Shown here: positions 35,828 through 48,611 of the stretch, piece by piece | Position numbering within the stretch: position 1 is the stretch's first letter | Layout of the letters: every line of letters starts with the position of its first letter | Assembly: GCA_964019415.1 (NCBI GenBank) | Contig: OZ025870.1 | Span: 4,335,408-4,399,407 of the forward strand | DNA: 64,000 nt | Direction of reading: 5' to 3' | Source: Ianthella basta | Lineage: Eukaryota; Porifera; Demospongiae; Verongiida; Ianthellidae | Notes under the pieces: model-generated | Database searches by the model: none | Told to the model about the DNA's origin: nothing | The model's input: the letters and a program-made list of their open reading frames with translations, nothing else | Translations under genes and position numbers: made by a program

Positions 35828-36055
35828 CTAACATAATAAATGCACCCAAATGCATCCCATCCACCCTACCAATTGTGGGTAGTTCTGCATGAGGAATTCT
35901 GTAATGGCTGTTTGTCCCTGCTTGTGAGCAATGTCCAGGCAAGTCTCGCCATTTCCATCCTTGTCAAGCACTCTGTCTCCAAATATGGGACAGAGGTACT
36001 GCAGGACAGGTAGGTGGCCTCTGTAGGCTGCCAAGTGGAGGGCGTTCCGAGAATT
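35828..36055 (-). CDS. Gene B exon 11: terminal ankyrin repeats
   Basis: NSRNALHLAAYRGHLPVLQY starts one repeat; DGNGETCLDIAHKQGQTAIT starts the next. The frame ends …NYPQLVGWMGCIWVHLLC then TAG. In gene C the equivalent ends …NYPQLEGKVG, so the last residues differ by a local change after PQL. Confidence 0.7.
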   Translation of the reverse strand, partial: NSRNALHLAAYRGHLPVLQYLCPIFGDRVLDKDGNGETCLDIAHKQGQTAITEFLMQNYPQLVGWMGCIWVHLLC

Positions 36056-36131
36056 CTGGAGGAGAAAGAGTTGGGCATGTGTGCACGGTCATGCATTTGC
36101 ACATGTGCAACAGAAATCCTCCTACGCACAC

Positions 36132-36233
36132 CTTCACTTTACGGAAGACATCTCCTTCATACTGCTCAGCTAGCTTCTTGACCAAGTCAATGTGCCCCTT
36201 TTCTGCTGCTAGCAGCAGAGGAGTCTTGCCATC
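36132..36233 (-). CDS. Gene B exon 10: ankyrin repeat
   Basis: 102 bp: DGKTPLLLAAEKGHIDLVKK then LAEQYEGDVF. This is a canonical ankyrin repeat (DGxTPLxxAAxxGHxxxVxxL). Acceptor atgcag, donor gtgtgc. Confidence 0.8.
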
Positions 36234-36628
36234 CTGCATAGTGGAAGTACACCTTCATAATTTAACTACTATACTAATGATGCAACTTAATATTCCCATT
36301 CATGCTACCGAGGCCCACAGCTCCTACAACTGAAGTATCATCCACTTTCTAAATCTAGTCCAATCATTCCCTCTTTCACTTTTCTTTCTTATTCTCACTC
36401 CCATTCTTACTCCCAGCTCCTATTCCTAATCAGTTACTCTATCAAGCAAGACCTGCTCATACGAGAAAACCCAAAGGAGCGGGTTTAGCTTGACAGACTA
36501 CTAGTCTGTCAGTTCCAAGCAAAATATTAGATGATTCTCACACTCACTACCCTCCACCCTCTTTATCCAGATCTTATCCCTGGTATGTAATTCACTGCTC
36601 CTACATATAGTAAGCCTTCCATTCATAC

Positions 36629-36739
36629 CTTGCCTGCCACGTTGACTACACGTTTAATCAAGTACTGCAATATTGACTTGTCATTATTTGCTACAGCTCT
36701 CAGCATCGCCTTGGCAATAGGCTTTGATGTACGCAGGCT
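36629..36739 (-). CDS. Gene B exon 9: ankyrin-like repeat
   Basis: 111 bp, phase 0, encoding KPIAKAMLRAVANNDKSILQ then YLIKRVVNV. The helix-loop-helix spacing of an ankyrin repeat is present, but the usual TPLHxAA start is degenerate. The gene C exon 57437-57327 has the same length and phases. Confidence 0.6.
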
Positions 36740-36912
36740 CTGTTGTAGAAAATGTAGGCCATTAACACAGAATAAGAGGAAACAGCACATCATACACAAT
36801 AGGAAAGTGGGATAGGGAGGGAAGGGCAAGGGGGGGGGGGGGTAGAGAGAAAGAGATGGATGCATGATCAATACCAATGAGGCTAACAATTGGAGTCAAC
36901 CCATGCACAAAC

Positions 36913-37470
36913 CTGAATGAACACTTCCATGTCACGATCATACTTCTCCAATTGTTCACTCAATTTCCTCTGCAGGGCGCTATTTTCAATTTCCAGCTTT
37001 GACTTTTAATCCTCTGCATGCTTAATGTGTGCAGACAATTCCTTTACTTTATCCTCCAGACCTGGTTCTATGGGAGGTGACAGTGGGTCGGGTTGGCTGG
37101 ATGTAGATATGCCAGATGAGGTAGGCTGCTCCATCTACAGCAAGTTTGGATCAAAATAACACTCTAAATGGTTTGCATAATACCCCAAACCCACCATCTT
37201 CCTCACATGTACCTTTAGCACTGGCAGCACTCTCTCCTCAAGGCTAGTCATCTCTTGGCGGATACGACCCTCCTCCTCTTGACTGGCCTTCAGTTTGATC
37301 TGCAAGGCTGTGTTGCCATGAATCAGTTCCCGTCTCTTCTGCTCAGACAACTCCAATTCATCCTCCAACTCCTGGATACGTGACAGCGGCTCACTGCTAC
37401 CAGCCACTGTCTTCTTTCCCTCATACGTGGCTTCCTCTTCATCTACTTCCACCTTTCCCCTTCCCTCAGA
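36913..37470 (-). CDS. Gene B exons 7-8: coiled-coil region
   Basis: Exon 7 (37470-37213) encodes an acidic start, then heptads IQELEDELELSEQKRRELIH and KASQEEEGRIRQEMTSLEER. Exon 8 (37134-36913) gives a Ser/Pro linker and a second coil (LEDKVKELSAHIKHAED; KLEIENSALQRKLSEQLEKY). Exon 8 is 222 bp, exactly as in gene C, and carries one TAA between the two halves of the coil. Confidence 0.6.
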
Positions 37471-38334
37471 CTGTGTCAAGAACAGTGAATGTACAACCAT
37501 TAAGATACAGATGACAGGAAAGTCATCATAAAGAGTGCATGGATGAAACACACATCAGCTCTTAAAGAGTTCAATGTTAACTGTAGCAACAGAGTATATA
37601 TTATTGTATCAAAGAAAAATCCTTGTTAGCATCTGCTCTAGTTAGTATAATTTCTCATATTCATAATACCACTTTGCTATTATATCTAAAGTTGCACCGA
37701 TAATCGGATTGGCAATCGGTATCGGTCAATATTGGGTCTCTGTAACCTTATTGGTAATCGTTTTTTTCCTTCGTCCCCTACCGATTATGTCACCTCGAGC
37801 ACGTGACGTTTGTGAGTAAAGTGTTATGCGAGTGGTTACGTTGTTGCAGCGTTTGCCGTTGGTTTGTTCTGGGTCTGCGGCGCATGGAATAGTATAGCAT
37901 AGCAGTATAGCAGGAAGAAAGATTCACCAGCTTGGGACATGGCACCAGCTTGGGACATTTCATTAATACAAGACAGAGTCCAAATAATATGAATGTCATA
38001 CATACAAGTAAGCATAATTATAGGGACACGTGCACATACTCATAATATGTACAAGGTATGGCAAAACCACCTGGCGGAAAAATTGTAGGAACAAGGAGGA
38101 ACACTGGTCCATGCAAAGAGGGGGGGCCAGTCAGTCCATGCAACAAGGAGGGCCGGTCCATGCAAAACCCAGGTCATTAACATGCGCTGACTTTAACCAG
38201 GTTTACTATTTACCGGTCTTTGAGTTCAACAAATCTTGAAATTCTAGATATAAAAAGATTTACAGATCCACACAAATATGGTACCTAACAAGAGCATGTA
38301 ACAAACTAGAATAAGTGGATGGATGCCTTAAGTG

Positions 38335-38510
38335 CAGTGAAACCTGTCTAAGACGGTCACTGTGTTAAGCAGCCATCTCTCTACAACAGCCAGCCTCCCT
38401 GGCCCCAAACAGCACTAACACATTGCAATCTAACTCTATAGAGCAGCCACCTCTCTATAAAGGTAAGTCAGAACTGGCCCACAGGTGGTTGTCTTAGACA
38501 GGTTCCATTG
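38335..38510. mobile_element. Short pogo/mariner-like TIR element in a gene B intron
   Basis: Left end CAGTGAAACCTGTCTAAGAC; the right end in reverse complement is CAATGGAACCTGTCTAAGAC. At 176 bp it is far too short for a transposase. A TA follows the right end; the left flank is TG, which may be a mutated TA. The CAGTGxAACC start is typical of pogo-like MITEs. Confidence 0.7.
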
Positions 38511-39241
38511 TATTATGAATGCACATATGCATCTATGCATCATACAGCTGACTGCATGAATGGAGAACTATATATGCATAGCTACTGAATGTGTGATGTA
38601 AAGTCAGGCAAAGAGGATCACGAAACACATCATTTTGACTACAATGTATCAAATAACAAACATACGGGTGCAGTGAGTAGCTGCTCTTCCACTGATTCTT
38701 GTCTTGCATCCAACAGATTGGCTTCAGTTCTGAAATCGTCTAAATGGGCAAATCACAAGTGAAATAGTTCAGCAGAGATCACAGAGCGCATGCATATGAG
38801 GGAAGAAGAGCTGCATACAGTACAAACCGTGAGATATCCAGTGTTTTGAACTCCTTCTAGTAGCAAGCGCACGACCAGATAAAGGTTCCTGTACATGAAA
38901 CACAGCAATAAATCATTCAGTCATTGTGAATCCACGAATGCATGTTGTATTTAAACCAGTACCAGCAAAGTCTTTGGATTTCATTTTTCTCAAAGATCCT
39001 TTCCTTCTGACTAATGATGTCAGCATACATATATGTGTATAGAAACAACAGATGGAAATGTTGCTGACAAGACAAGACTATTAGACAGCACGGTAGTGCT
39101 GTCTATGTATGGCCGTGGTTGTTTGTATGCTGTAATACAAACGAATGTAGCACTACTCCTGAGCAGAAGCAAGAACCGACAATAGGAACTGCCAGCGTGG
39201 AAGGGAGGATTTACAGTTTACAGAGCTAACCTTACTTACAA

Positions 39242-39517
39242 GTGCCAGGGCGCCGTCAAGTAGAAAGCATTGACGCAATATCACGCCAGCAATTATTGAG
39301 ACAGGCAATTATATTGCCAACAGAGCAGGAGCAAAAGCTGCAAAGAGAGTACGAATACAATATCGATTGGACGTACAATGCAGCATTGGAGACCATTGAC
39401 CTTGTGGACAGCCTAGGGTGGCTGTGTTATCCCCAGAAACGAGTGCCTGAATGTCACACAGCACTCAGTCATCAAAGAATGGCTCCGTGGAAGAAAGGAG
39501 TACGTACATATTTCTAA
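39242..39517 (+). other. Antisense open frame in a gene B intron, unrecognised
   Basis: 91 codons with balanced composition (LLRQAIILPTEQEQKLQREY; YNAALETIDLVDSLGWLCYP), ending near a possible donor gtacgtac. It could be an exon of an unknown plus-strand gene or a piece of a mobile element. There is no supporting neighbour exon. Confidence 0.25.
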
Positions 39518-40082
39518 ACAATACATCGATTGACAACCTTGTTTGTCCGTTTAATTGGCGCCATGTTTACTCCTGATTCCCTGATTTTTTTTAATTCTTT
39601 ATCCACCATTGTTTCCAATAAGCGCCCTACGTGAAGTGTGGCTCTTACATTTTCTGCTAGACTCAACCTTCTCGTCCACACGCAGTTTGGGGCAGGAAGT
39701 TGGGGACAGCAGGCCAGATTAATAGCATGCATTAACAAAGGCATCACTTGAGAAAAATGGTATAATTATACAAACGTTAAATTTGCTAACCCTGGCAATC
39801 CTACGGTCATACATATGGACACTGCCATCAAGGACACACACCTACATACCTTGGTGCCTGGGTCAACCAAACAGTACATCTGATATGGGAGACTCTATAC
39901 AAAATAAAGGAATTATATATTTCAGTCACCCAAACTATAACATACATGCAAAACACCAGATAGTGTCCATGCAACTCATTTCAAATCTTTAGGACACAAG
40001 ATTACTATAATGTTGACTGTGTATACAATCATTCTAGTGGAAGTCCCCAGTGCCATATCTAGTCTACATTCCGTAGCCTCAC

Positions 40083-40973
40083 CTTGCAAGAGGCCAGCAG
40101 TGAAGGGCATGCTTCCCCTCAGGAGTGTCAAGAAGCAGCCTACAGAGGGCTTGAAGGTGAAGCCTGAGATGACCACTTGAATGACGTCTAGCTCTAAGAA
40201 GACTCACACAGCTTCTAGTTGAGTGATGCACTGGATAATAGCATAGGTGAACCCGTTGGGAACAAGGAAGGTGACAGTTGTGCTCTGGTCTTCCACAGCA
40301 TCGAGACAGATAATTTTCTCTGCGGGGATGCCAATAGCTTTGCTGAGGACACGAACTTGAAGACGATGGCAGTCCTCACAAGTGAACTCAGCAAGAACCT
40401 TAGATGAAGTTATTTCAACTGGAACCAGTTCAGTAGTCGCTGTAACATGTTTTCTTTTTCCTTTTCCAGATTTCTTCTTGGCAAGATGATCTTTCAGCAG
40501 TGTGGCCTTCTCATAAATGGCAAGGTGAAGGTTGTAGTGTGAAAGGATGGCTTCAGCAACTTCCCGTTCAAGGGCCTTCACAGGGATTGCATCCACAGCT
40601 TGCTCCAGGAAAGTAGTACAGTCCCATTTTGTTTTGACTGACATTCGACTGAGGAGCTCACTGACTGATTTCGCTGACTGAATATCATGTGGTTTCACAT
40701 ATTCATTCTCTTCATGGAGGCTCAGTTGAATGTACGTATCAGCAGCATCTTTCACTGCATCCAAGTGTGGCTCCAGCAGCCGAGCAAGGCGTTTTAAGGC
40801 ATTGGCATAGAGTAGTCGAATCGCTAGATCACCTTTGGCATGCACGCTCTTCATATCTTGTCTCTCCAAGTCCATTTTCATCTTCATGTACTCATCCATT
40901 GTCCTCTTCTCAGCAGGGCAAGATGGGACGTCTCCTGAACTTGCCGATGATCTAGATCGTTTTCTCTTCAACG
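40083..40973 (-). CDS. Gene B exon 3: unrecognised module
   Basis: Acceptor tatag at 40974, reading PALKRKRSRSSASSG after the junction. Blocks are as in gene A: TMDEYMKMKMDLERQDMK, SELLSRMSVKTKWDCTTFLE, AEAILSHYNLHLAIYEKATL, VPVEITSSKVLAEFTCEDCH and FTFKPSVGCFLTLLRGS. A TGA stands in the Trp position of LEAVWVF, and everything after it is still readable. The conserved CxxC pairs near 'TCEDCH' and the two basic stretches could serve metal or nucleic-acid binding, but this is speculation. Confidence 0.65.
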
Positions 40974-41562
40974 CTATATGAAGAATACAAGGTAAGTGTC
41001 TTATGTACTATACGTGCAGATATGATTACAGCGGTTCTAAGAACATATATGAAATGATGTTATTCACCTTTACCATATACGTACATGCCCACTAGTGCTA
41101 GGACACATAGTGCTACACCACACACATGAAATTACAAAACACACATGCTAATATTGCCTGAAACTGAGCCATACATGCACCAGCCATGCCACTCCATAGA
41201 ATGTACAACACATATATGGAAACAGGCAGGGCCACACAAAGTAATACTCACAAAGTACATTGAGATGCACAAAGCATCAATAAACCGAGCATGTTTGAAC
41301 AAACTGCAAGATGGCTAATAGCCAATGTACTATGTTCAATGTAAATTATAATAATTATGTATATGTGTCCTGGTCCATATATTCTTACTTACTATAGATA
41401 ACTTGCTACCAATTAACAGGACTAAACCACACTAATGCTCTCCGAATCATGACTGAACAGTAATATATGCAAATCAAAACATGTCTAGCTTATATAGACA
41501 GGATCTGTCAAAACCTGTCCTTACCAGGTAACACTAGTTCAACTGCATCAATACCAACTAAC

Positions 41563-41586
41563 CCCCCCCCCCCCCCCCCCCCCCCC
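41563..41586. repeat. Homopolymer C tract, about 24 bp
   Basis: In the intron between exons 2 and 3 of gene B. The length is probably unreliable in the assembly. Confidence 0.9.
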
Positions 41587-43212
41587 AACAGGTGATCAAA
41601 GAACTTAACATAATACAAGACAACACCCTATAATAACCATGCAGCTGTCCTTACAAACATACATTTCGTCAAGTCATGATACACAAATGTGGCTGTGTGT
41701 GGCTGTGTGTGGGTGTGGGTGTGTGCGTGTGTCTGTTTGTGTGTATGTGTGCATGTGTGTGCATGTGTGTGCGCTTGTGTGTATGTGTGTATGTCTTTAC
41801 TAGTAGTTGACTATAGATCCCATTGCCATGTATGGGTAGCTAGCTTTGTACCCAGGCCCTGCAGGCTGTGGCCTGTCTGGCACGAGGCTAGGTAACAGGT
41901 ATCCAAACACTGCACCCATGTTCATCCAAAAGAAGTACAGCTAACAATTTTGCAAGCATCCAATCTCATACAAATTTGTGGGCACTTTATTTGATGCAAA
42001 AGTGTCTAGCAAGATAGACAAAGTGCGCGTCAATATAGCTGCACTGGCGGGCACTTCGCAGAGTACAAAGTGTGCAATCCCAGACAAGCAGCTGTGGGTA
42101 CTCCATGGGGCATCTATTACAATGATGTCATTTTTATGCACAAATGTATATGCCAATTATCTTACTCTAATACACACTTGTCACTCCCAACTATTCCTTG
42201 TAGGATGACTGCCAGTTGAAGTAGGATTAAGGGACACCAACACTGTAGTAAAACAAGAAGGCTCACAGAGAGTTCTTCTCTGGGCTTCTCACAACCTTGC
42301 TAGTTACCAGTGATGCGGACATCATAAAGGGGAGAGAAGGTTTTGGATCTTTAATACTTAAATGCCAATCATTCGGTGTTCTGTAGGATTTAGACCACTC
42401 TGCACTCAGGTGCCTTGTGCTATCAATCTTTGTGCCCTAAACCCCACAAACAACTCAAGGCAGTACAGAAACAACAGCTATTACCAGTTTAGAACCACTG
42501 TAGTATTGTACCATCACCTTTGAGTGTGGGGGTTTGAAAATGCACTGAACCTAAGAGTAAATGTCAGTATACATGTAAACTGCATTGGGCCATCATTTGC
42601 TGATGGAATAGAAACACAGTAACAACTATAGAATTATTATGACTCCCATAAGAAGCTGTTAAAATAGCTGTCATAGAGACTGTCATTCAAACTTGCACTT
42701 GCCGCTATTTCATTGACATATGGCACATTGTACATTGCAGGCTTTGTGAGTCCATATAATATTATATAGGTGTCGTTCCAACAGCAATGATGGTCCCCTT
42801 GGTTAAATTTCATATAACAACCCTTTGCGAACTTCCTTTCTTAGCCTCACCAACAATTTTCATCTTTGTCTCGAGCGTCATCACAGATCATTTGCACTTC
42901 TGCGGGATAGACTTCTGAGCTACTCTACTAGATTCCGCCAGCTTCCTGTCACCCGAATCGTGATTATGCAACAGTTTTTACTGCCTGGTACACACATGTG
43001 CCCGAATTCGGGGCGTTCAGATAAGGGGAGTTTGAGTGTATCCCATTCCAGAACTCTCAAAGGAGCGTAAAAATGCTATTTTAGTTTTCACACTTTCCCA
43101 ATATCATACATATCTCTGAACCTCGGCTTTGCCCCTCACCTCTATACCCACCATACCTTTCAAATACAGCAATGAATCGGGTAACAGACAAATCGTCAAT
43201 ATCTCCTCTTAC

Positions 43213-43341
43213 CAGGCACAGGTACACTGAATACTTTTGTTCTCCCTTCTCCTTGTACTTGGCCCCCTTGAGAGAGCTGATTGGACATGTCACTGCCTCC
43301 TTCTATAGGGTACTCAATGGCCTTCACATCCCCAGGTTGAT
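43213..43341 (-). CDS. Gene B exon 2: linker
   Basis: 129 bp, the same length and phases as in gene A. Encodes QPGDVKAIEYPIEGGSDMSN and a Gly/Gln-rich continuation ending FSVPVP. Flanked by atatgcag and gtaagagg. Confidence 0.65.
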
Positions 43342-43685
43342 CTGCATATGAATAAGCAGTTAATAAATTAGTGCTATATAATTATAGAAACAAGTACTTT
43401 GAGTTAAACTAGTATTTCGAGTTAAAATAACTCGTAGGACTGCTGCTCCAACTCAAAATATTTGCTCCCTCCTGTCGCAGCTGTGCTATCAATATGTAGT
43501 AGCTATTGTAATTAATTTTGTGTAATTCATCAACACACTTCACAGGCAAGAATGCACACAAATGATTGAAGCGGACACAAATACTTTTACACACATGTGC
43601 ACAACGGCACAGTCACTAACTTATGTACCTTATACACAGTTTGCACATTCTCAGAGTTGCCAAAAACACAATCAAGTACACGCAT

Positions 43686-43712
43686 GCACACACAAACACA
43701 CACACACACACA

Positions 43713-43757
<45 letters not shown>
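43686..43757. repeat. (CA)n microsatellite in a gene B intron
   Basis: AC repeats with one ACC interruption. Confidence 0.95.
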
Positions 43758-43764
<7 letters not shown>

Positions 43765-44483
43765 AGAAACACGCATGTAGCTAAACATACACATGCAAAC
43801 ATACATACATGCACTCTAAAAGACATTGATAAGAGGAGAGGAACATGGATGGAGGGCACACAGATAGCTGCAAGTGCTTTATAGCACACCCACAGTCATT
43901 GCAGTGGCTAGAATTCTGTTGGGGCAGAAGGCAGTTTGCTCGACCGCAATACGCACACCATCTGGAGGAAATTTAGAAGGGTAACTGTGCGCGCTTAAGC
44001 TTTAAACGCCATAGACCGTCAGCAAACGTTTGCGTGCAGAATTCGTGGGACTCACCAAGTTCTACCTTGCTCCTGTCACTTATCTGAGACAGAGAACTGA
44101 AGTCCTTCAACGGGCGACCATGATTGAAAACGTTGTGTGAACCAAGTCACCGAACTGTTGGATGCTATATATCTCACTGCTTTCTGTACATACGCATACA
44201 AGGGACATGATTGCAAAATCTGATTGGTTTGCATGATGGCCCCAAACAGTGTATGGTAATGACATTATCCTCGTAGCAAATCGGAGCTAGTGATAGCAAT
44301 GATGTAAGGCAGGGTTCCTTTATGTATAGGCACATAAAGGAGTGGTCTTGTCGCTTGTCAGATACAGAATCAGCAAATCAGTTGAAAACAGGCTAAAGTC
44401 CCACCCACAAAGTGGCATATCTATAAAGTTACATGGACATGACCAGCTAGCCCGCAACTAGCTAGCTAAGTTCTTAGTTGCTA

Positions 44484-44686
44484 TAAGGTAAAGTAGGGGG
44501 TTTCCGAACAAGATGGGGTTTCCGAACACTGCGCCGCGCTCCGTCTGTATTCGAAGGAACAGCTTCTCGTTGTGTCAGTTTATACACTGACTCTTGTGCT
44601 AACTGCATACAGAAATGGAAGCTGTTCTATTGAGTGCAGGCGAAACGCGGCGCCCTGTTCGGAAACCCCGTCCTTACCTTAGCTAT
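44484..44686. mobile_element. TIR element next to the first donor of gene B
   Basis: The left end AAGGTAAAGTAGGGGGTTTC and the reverse complement of the right end AAGGTAAGGACGGGGTTTCC pair over about 40 bp (GGGTTTCCGAACA, then CGCCGCG). The left end carries GGGTTTCCGAACA twice. About 200 bp long, non-coding, ending some 30 bp from the exon 1 donor. Confidence 0.65.
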
Positions 44687-44714
44687 CTAGCTAACTGAAG
44701 CTTTTATCGCTTAC

Positions 44715-45006
44715 CGAGCCCTGCAGCCACTTTCAATTTGCCTGAACATGATGGGTATCCTTCGGATTCCAAGACGTCACAGAAGTAGTCGAAGTCTTTA
44801 TTCTCTTTCTTCACAAGAACCTCGATTACTTCGTCCACTTGTTGAACATTACCGCCGGAGCTTTTGGCCTTGATCTTATCGCTCTCCACCTCAGTGAGGA
44901 AACCTCCTGCATCAATGTGGAGGTTCGGTAGAAAGTCGCTGACTGTTAGTCCCTTTCTGAGAACGGGGTGACACTGCCGTATTGCTCGCCTCCTGGTGTC
45001 GTCCAT
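44715..45006 (-). CDS. Gene B exon 1: CARD domain
   Basis: Intact frame from MDDTRRRAIRQCHPVLRKGL through GGFLTEVESDKI and VIEVLVKKENKDFDYFCDVL to KLKVAAGLG, then gtaagcg. All six CARD helices can be traced. An upstream in-frame ATG at 45036 would add ten residues (MRVCATPSCK). I chose 45006 because the gene A start aligns there. It ends with one base carried over (phase 1), as in gene A. Confidence 0.75.
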
Positions 45007-46405
<1,399 letters not shown>

Positions 46406-47410
46406 TTACAATTGCACAATCTCTGCGGTTGCAGTCTTGGCAGTACAGTCTTCATCACCCGATGGTGTGCCATGCACAAAACCGCCAACAATAAATAGTG
46501 CAGTACCGTGATTTAGTGGCACTACACCATGGCGATATCGTCCTATACTCATGTTCCCTACTTTCATCCACGCATTGCTGTCCTTCCTGTCAACAAACTT
46601 GTAGATTTCTCTCTCAGGTAAGAATTCTTTTACACCACCGAGAGAATAAAGGGAATTATTATTAGTAATAACTGTGGGGCGTAAAGCAGGAGGGCTTGCT
46701 ATTGGTGTCCAGATGCCCTTCACTGGTTTGGAAGGCTGCGCGGTTGTGGATGAAACTGGTTCAATAGCTTCTTCAACATCGCTCCATTGTGCCCTCCACG
46801 CATGACGGTTGAAGAGATACTCCTTTTCATGTGGTGCAGGATAAGCTGTGGCACCAGCCAAAAGGTAGATATCTTCTCCTAACACTATGATATGGTGTGA
46901 TCGTAGAGGCTTTGGAAGTTGCAGTGCCTCAGGAGTGCTCCAATATCTTGTGTTGAGGTTGTACACATCTACTGTGCTGGTCACGTTTTCTTGCATGCTT
47001 CCCAAAATCCCTCCAGTCACAAGAAGGAGGTTGTTATGGTAGCAAATGCCACTCGCTAAGCGCTTCGTAGGCATGGGAGGTAGGATTTGCTTCCACTCTT
47101 GCTCAATCTCAAACCAGGTAGACACCATGTTGGTAATTTTACCAGTTTCTGCATCTCGCCCGCCAATAAGGGTAATTTGGTCATTGATGACTGCCATGGG
47201 TGCATTGTAATTTGGAGCTGGTTTCAGGGTAGGATCCCCAGGCACTGTAGCCCAGTATTCATCATCCAGTGAATACACCTGAACTTGGCGCCGTTTCGAT
47301 AATCTGTCATCTTCTTTTTCTGCGATCCCAGTTACATACACTTTGTTCTCAAGCAAGGCAGATGAAATCACTTCCAATTTCATGGGCATGGCTGGCAACT
47401 TGATGTATTC
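46406..47410 (-). CDS. Kelch-repeat protein, terminal exon
   Basis: An open frame of 334 codons from an acceptor (tgctgtag at 47411) to TAA. It reads EYIKLPAMPMKLEVISSALL first, then Kelch blades: MAVINDQITLIGGRDAETGK, SGICYHNNLLLVTGG…VDVYNLNTRYW, HHIIVLGEDIYLLAG, PTVITNNNSLYSLGGV and RHGVVPLNHGTALFIVGGFV. Each has the GG pair followed by a spaced Tyr/Trp typical of Kelch beta-propeller blades; about five or six are visible. Kelch propellers mediate protein binding, often as substrate adaptors. The true start lies upstream: the splice acceptor shows that at least one more 5' exon exists, but no BTB or other partner domain was found. The ATG at 47398 is an alternative start only if the gene is single-exon. 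Confidence 0.8.
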   Translation of the reverse strand, partial: EYIKLPAMPMKLEVISSALLENKVYVTGIAEKEDDRLSKRRQVQVYSLDDEYWATVPGDPTLKPAPNYNAPMAVINDQITLIGGRDAETGKITNMVSTWFEIEQEWKQILPPMPTKRLASGICYHNNLLLVTGGILGSMQENVTSTVDVYNLNTRYWSTPEALQLPKPLRSHHIIVLGEDIYLLAGATAYPAPHEKEYLFNRHAWRAQWSDVEEAIEPVSSTTAQPSKPVKGIWTPIASPPALRPTVITNNNSLYSLGGVKEFLPEREIYKFVDRKDSNAWMKVGNMSIGRYRHGVVPLNHGTALFIVGGFVHGTPSGDEDCTAKTATAEIVQL

Positions 47411-47822
47411 CTACAGCAAATCACAAATTAGATGAATTACAACATGACATGTCAACTATCCATATATAAACATTATTCAGTTTGTTTGTGCACTTATTTG
47501 TTCAATAAAGCAATGTAAGTCACATAACTCTCAGGAAGGAACAGGAAGTGCCCTTCATTGATTGAAATATCATTTGATCACCAGTTTTGCTTTTAACCAT
47601 CGGTAAGTAGCTGATGCGGAACATCTGCTGCTAACCAATAGAACTTTTGAGGGGTGACCAAGCCAGCTGAGACCCTTTTTGAATATATATTGCATGACAA
47701 TTCCTTGCAACCATTGTTGTAACTACTTCTGCAGACTTGTGAAGGTGCGAGGATATGAGCAGCTAAACTACTTTCCTATCCAAACATTTATAATCTAATA
47801 TATAAACTCCATCTAAGAGGTG

Positions 47823-48112
47823 CTTTGTCTGGCTAGCTAGACCGTCCCGATTACGCCCAGGGCGCTTAGAAGAGAAGGGACGGTCTAGCGGGGATAGAGA
47901 TTAGTTCACACCTTTTCAACCAATCAGATGCGTTTGCCACGAATTCGTGGCAACGATATTCATGACCTTAGCTGTTGCTGCTAGGCATGGGAACTGTATA
48001 ATTGGAGGTGTGACGTAGATAACCCAAAGGTGTGAACTAATCGCTATCCCCGCTAGACCGTCCCTTCCCTTCTGCGCTCCTGGCGCTTATTGGGATGGTC
48101 TAGCTAGCCAGA
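47823..48112. mobile_element. Mutator-like MITE with long inverted repeats and a 10-bp target duplication
   Basis: The direct repeat CTAAGAGGTG stands at 47813-47822 and 48113-48122. Between them, arms of about 95 bp are inverted copies (TCTGGCTAGCTAGACCGTCC; GGGACGGTCTAGCGGGGATA; TTAGTTCACACCTTT). The centre holds the palindrome TTGCCACGAATTCGTGGCAA. Long TIRs with a 9-10 bp target duplication fit non-autonomous Mutator-like elements. No coding capacity. Confidence 0.8.
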
Positions 48113-48611
48113 CTAAGAGGTGTTAGCCAGATTTAGTAACAGCATATATACATAAAGAAACAAATTGGATACCAAATTGACTTTAGTTGACGTAGTTTTT
48201 TCTAGAGACATTTGCATCTTTTGTAGGGAGTTTGCATGTACCGTATGTTCTCTAATTTTTCGTACACTTTGGAAACCAAAATTTTGCTCTTTTGTGGCAA
48301 TTAAAGGCAAGATGGCAAAGGGCAAAAACTATTTAGAATATTTGGATGAATCATTGGAGTGCGTTACAAACGTTTAGAGACATTTTCTCGGGGGCATTTC
48401 TCAGGGACATTGATTTGGTTGCCTTTGAGTTAGCGGTGCGAACAGCAGTGTGCAACTATCTCTACACTGTTATGGAGAATAAAAGCGCTGTTGAAATAGT
48501 GCAGATCAGCCCAAGTTTAATCATTTAAATATGAATGCTTGTTTAAATAATGCGGGAATTAACATACGCACACATGCATAGTCACAAGGTAATTGTTCAA
48601 GTGATCAAGCT

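Larger units (their letters stand above)
35828..45006 (-). pseudogene. Gene B: CARD, module, coiled coil, ankyrin repeats; probably disabled
   Basis: Eleven exons: 45006-44715 (CARD), 43341-43213 (linker), 40973-40083 (module), 39894-39850, 38888-38828, 38739-38666, 37470-37213 and 37134-36913 (coiled coil), 36739-36629, 36233-36132 and 36055-35828 (ankyrin). Exon lengths and phases match genes A and C. The layout suggests a CARD adaptor that self-associates through its coiled coil and binds partners through the ankyrin repeats; this is inferred. Damage: TGA replaces the Trp codon of the conserved EAVWVFLELD block in exon 3 (near 40202). The exon 3 donor lies one base later than in gene A, which would shift the frame. 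TAA replaces an expected Glu codon in exon 8 (near 37009). Sequencing error or a null haplotype remain alternatives. Confidence 0.7.

Noticed and set aside
37687-37790. hAT-like terminus (GCACCGATAATCGG followed by repeated ATCGG motifs)
   Set aside because: Only one plausible end was found; without a partner end or an 8-bp duplication the element cannot be supported.
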